Positions 5,472-6,132 of a stretch of 6,132 bases of DNA are shown here, one piece after another. Origin of the DNA: Alistipes sp. (GTDB taxonomy: Bacteria; Bacteroidota; Bacteroidia; Bacteroidales; Rikenellaceae). Below the pieces are notes generated by a model. It saw only the letters and a list, made by a program, of their open reading frames with translations. It was not told the DNA's origin and did no database searches. Each line of letters opens with the position of its first letter. The first letter of the stretch is position 1. The position numbers were made by a program, and so were the translations under genes. The stretch covers positions 1-6,132 of the forward strand of contig JAFOCZ010000082.1 of the NCBI GenBank assembly GCA_017380955.1, written 5' to 3'.

Positions 5472-5528
5472 AACTATCAATGCCACCGCCCCAAGCGAGA
5501 TGAATTTCTGATTTTAGAGGAGCAGATT

Positions 5529-5573
5529 TGTCCTATCGTAATAAAAAAATATCGTGGGATAGTACTTAGGACA
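5529..5573. repeat. Inverted repeat TGTCCTA / TAGGACA
   Basis: TGTCCTA (5529-5535) and TAGGACA (5567-5573) are perfect inverted copies 31 bases apart; CTATC/GATAG occurs inside as a possible alternative pair. The interior has a run of seven A residues. No gene lies within it and no function is apparent. Confidence 0.35.
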
Positions 5574-5581
5574 CAGGAGAA

Positions 5582-5709
5582 TATTTATTGTCAGAGCGAT
5601 GCAGGAGTGGCGATGACATGAAGAAACCCCGGATGGGTTGTACTTATGCGTACTACCCATTCGGGGTTTTGATTGAAGCGTCGCTAATGCGTCGCTATCA
5701 CAATAAATA
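5582..5709. repeat. 128-bp nested hairpin at the 3' end of the mutase gene
   Basis: TATTTATTGT (5582-5591) pairs perfectly with ACAATAAATA (5700-5709). Next, AGCGATGC (5595-5602) pairs with GCGTCGCT (5689-5696, one G-U), then GCGATG (5610-5615) with CGTCGC (5679-5684, one G-U), and the terminator stem lies in the middle. GCGTCGCTA occurs twice on the right side (5678-5686, 5689-5697). The outer arm ends two bases from the mutase stop. It may be a mobile palindromic element that brings a terminator, or an mRNA 3'-end stabiliser. Confidence 0.55.
5624..5670. terminator. Strong terminator serving the mutase gene, probably bidirectional
   Basis: 5624-5643 pairs with 5650-5669: 20 positions with one mismatch (5639/5654) and one G-U pair, base AAACCCCG/CGGGGTTT, top GTAC/GTAC (5640-5643 with 5650-5653) around a 6-base loop. 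The plus strand continues with TTTT; the minus strand reads TTTCTT. It lies 42 bases past the mutase stop and is also the last barrier for read-through from the DUF308 gene. Its GTAC-loop-GTAC tip recurs in the pckA terminator. Confidence 0.88.
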
Positions 5710-5711
5710 AA

Positions 5712-6132
5712 TTATCCGAGGATCTCAAGCATCTTGATAGCCGCCGTCGCCACAGGAGTACCAGGACCAAAGATAGCAGCAGCGCCATCCTTGTACAACT
5801 GCTCGTAATCCTGTGCTGGGATAACACCACCTACTACAACGATGATGTCCTCACGACCGAGTTTCTTGAGTTCGGCGATAATCTGAGGAACGAGAGTAAG
5901 GTGACCAGCAGCGAGTGAAGATACACCTACTACGTGTACGTCGTTCTCCACAGCCTGCTTTGCTGCCTCCTCTGGAGTCTGGAACAAAGGACCCATATCT
6001 ACGTCGAAGCCGATGTCGGCATAACCTGTAGCAACAACCTTTGCACCACGGTCGTGACCATCCTGACCAAGTTTTGCGATCATAATACGTGGCTGACGGC
6101 CCTCCTTCTTAGCAAAGTCAGCACACATCTGC
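5712..6132 (-). CDS. Methylmalonyl-CoA mutase large subunit, C-terminal B12-binding part (partial)
   Basis: The mutase interconverts succinyl-CoA and (R)-methylmalonyl-CoA with adenosylcobalamin, the entry to propionate formation from succinate. Only the last 140 codons are in the window. The frame stays open through the right edge (a Q codon precedes the first visible Met), so that Met is internal. The cobalamin domain is complete: DGHDRG (DxHxxG; histidine 25 counted from that Met is the cobalt ligand), SSL (70-72, the SxL motif) and GG (100-101) before VIPAQDY. The GPLFQTPEE segment and VSSLAAGH are typical of full-length catalytic mutases, not stand-alone B12 subunits, which makes isobutyryl- or ethylmalonyl-CoA mutase less likely without excluding them. 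No truncation is seen at the 3' end. The gene is commonly called mutB, mcmA or scpA, but the catalytic domain is outside the window, so no symbol is fixed. Confidence 0.93.
   Translation of the reverse strand, partial: QMCADFAKKEGRQPRIMIAKLGQDGHDRGAKVVATGYADIGFDVDMGPLFQTPEEAAKQAVENDVHVVGVSSLAAGHLTLVPQIIAELKKLGREDIIVVVGGVIPAQDYEQLYKDGAAAIFGPGTPVATAAIKMLEILG

Larger units (their letters stand above)
5296..5711. other. Repeat-rich convergent intergenic region
   Basis: This 416-base stretch lies between the convergent DUF308 and mutase genes and has no credible coding frame. It contains heptad repeats, a small terminator, a palindrome of about 100 bp made of 10-bp repeats, a separate 7-bp inverted repeat (5529-5535 with 5567-5573), and a 128-bp nested hairpin around a strong terminator. 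Only 5472-5528, apart from short A/T runs, shows no evident structure. Confidence 0.7.

Overview
The window looks like chromosomal DNA of an anaerobic member of the Bacteroidales (phylum Bacteroidota). The evidence is threefold. Promoters fit the Bacteroidota pattern of a TTTG-like -33 box, about 19 bases, then TAnnTTTG, and the starts lack clear Shine-Dalgarno sequences. The gene set (ATP-dependent PEP carboxykinase, B12-dependent methylmalonyl-CoA mutase, secreted GH20 hexosaminidase) fits a saccharolytic gut-type fermenter making succinate and propionate. The intergenic regions are rich in hairpins and repeats. A genus cannot be fixed from the window; a Rikenellaceae/Alistipes-like origin is only an impression.

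Layout. 1-46: terminator of pckA. 86-1690 (-): pckA, ATP-dependent phosphoenolpyruvate carboxykinase, with a promoter about 110 bases upstream of its ATG. 1691-2352: a long intergenic region between divergent pckA and greA. It holds the pckA promoter, a two-hairpin segment, a very good plus-strand promoter, a foldable leader or small RNA, and a 191-bp MITE-like element that ends five bases before the greA ATG. 2353-2829 (+): greA, followed by a strong terminator. 2918-4507 (-): signal-peptide-bearing GH20 beta-N-acetylhexosaminidase, convergent with greA. 4508-4698: divergent control region with a GH20 promoter and two tandem 17-bp palindrome-containing repeats. 4699-5295 (+): six-helix DUF308/HdeD-type membrane protein. 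5296-5711: gene-free but highly structured, with heptad repeats, a short terminator, an imperfect palindrome of about 100 bp built from 10-bp repeats, a 45-bp inverted repeat, and a 128-bp nested hairpin containing a strong terminator. 5712-6132 (-): 3' end of the methylmalonyl-CoA mutase large subunit, running off the right edge.

How the genes relate. They are single-gene transcription units in alternating orientation, not an operon. PckA (PEP + CO2 + ADP to oxaloacetate + ATP in fermenting Bacteroidales) and methylmalonyl-CoA mutase (succinyl-CoA to methylmalonyl-CoA) act at the two ends of the succinate-propionate route. GH20 supplies amino sugar from glycans. GreA rescues stalled RNA polymerase. 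No defence system, prophage, CRISPR or complete transposon is present. The unusual content lies in the intergenic DNA.
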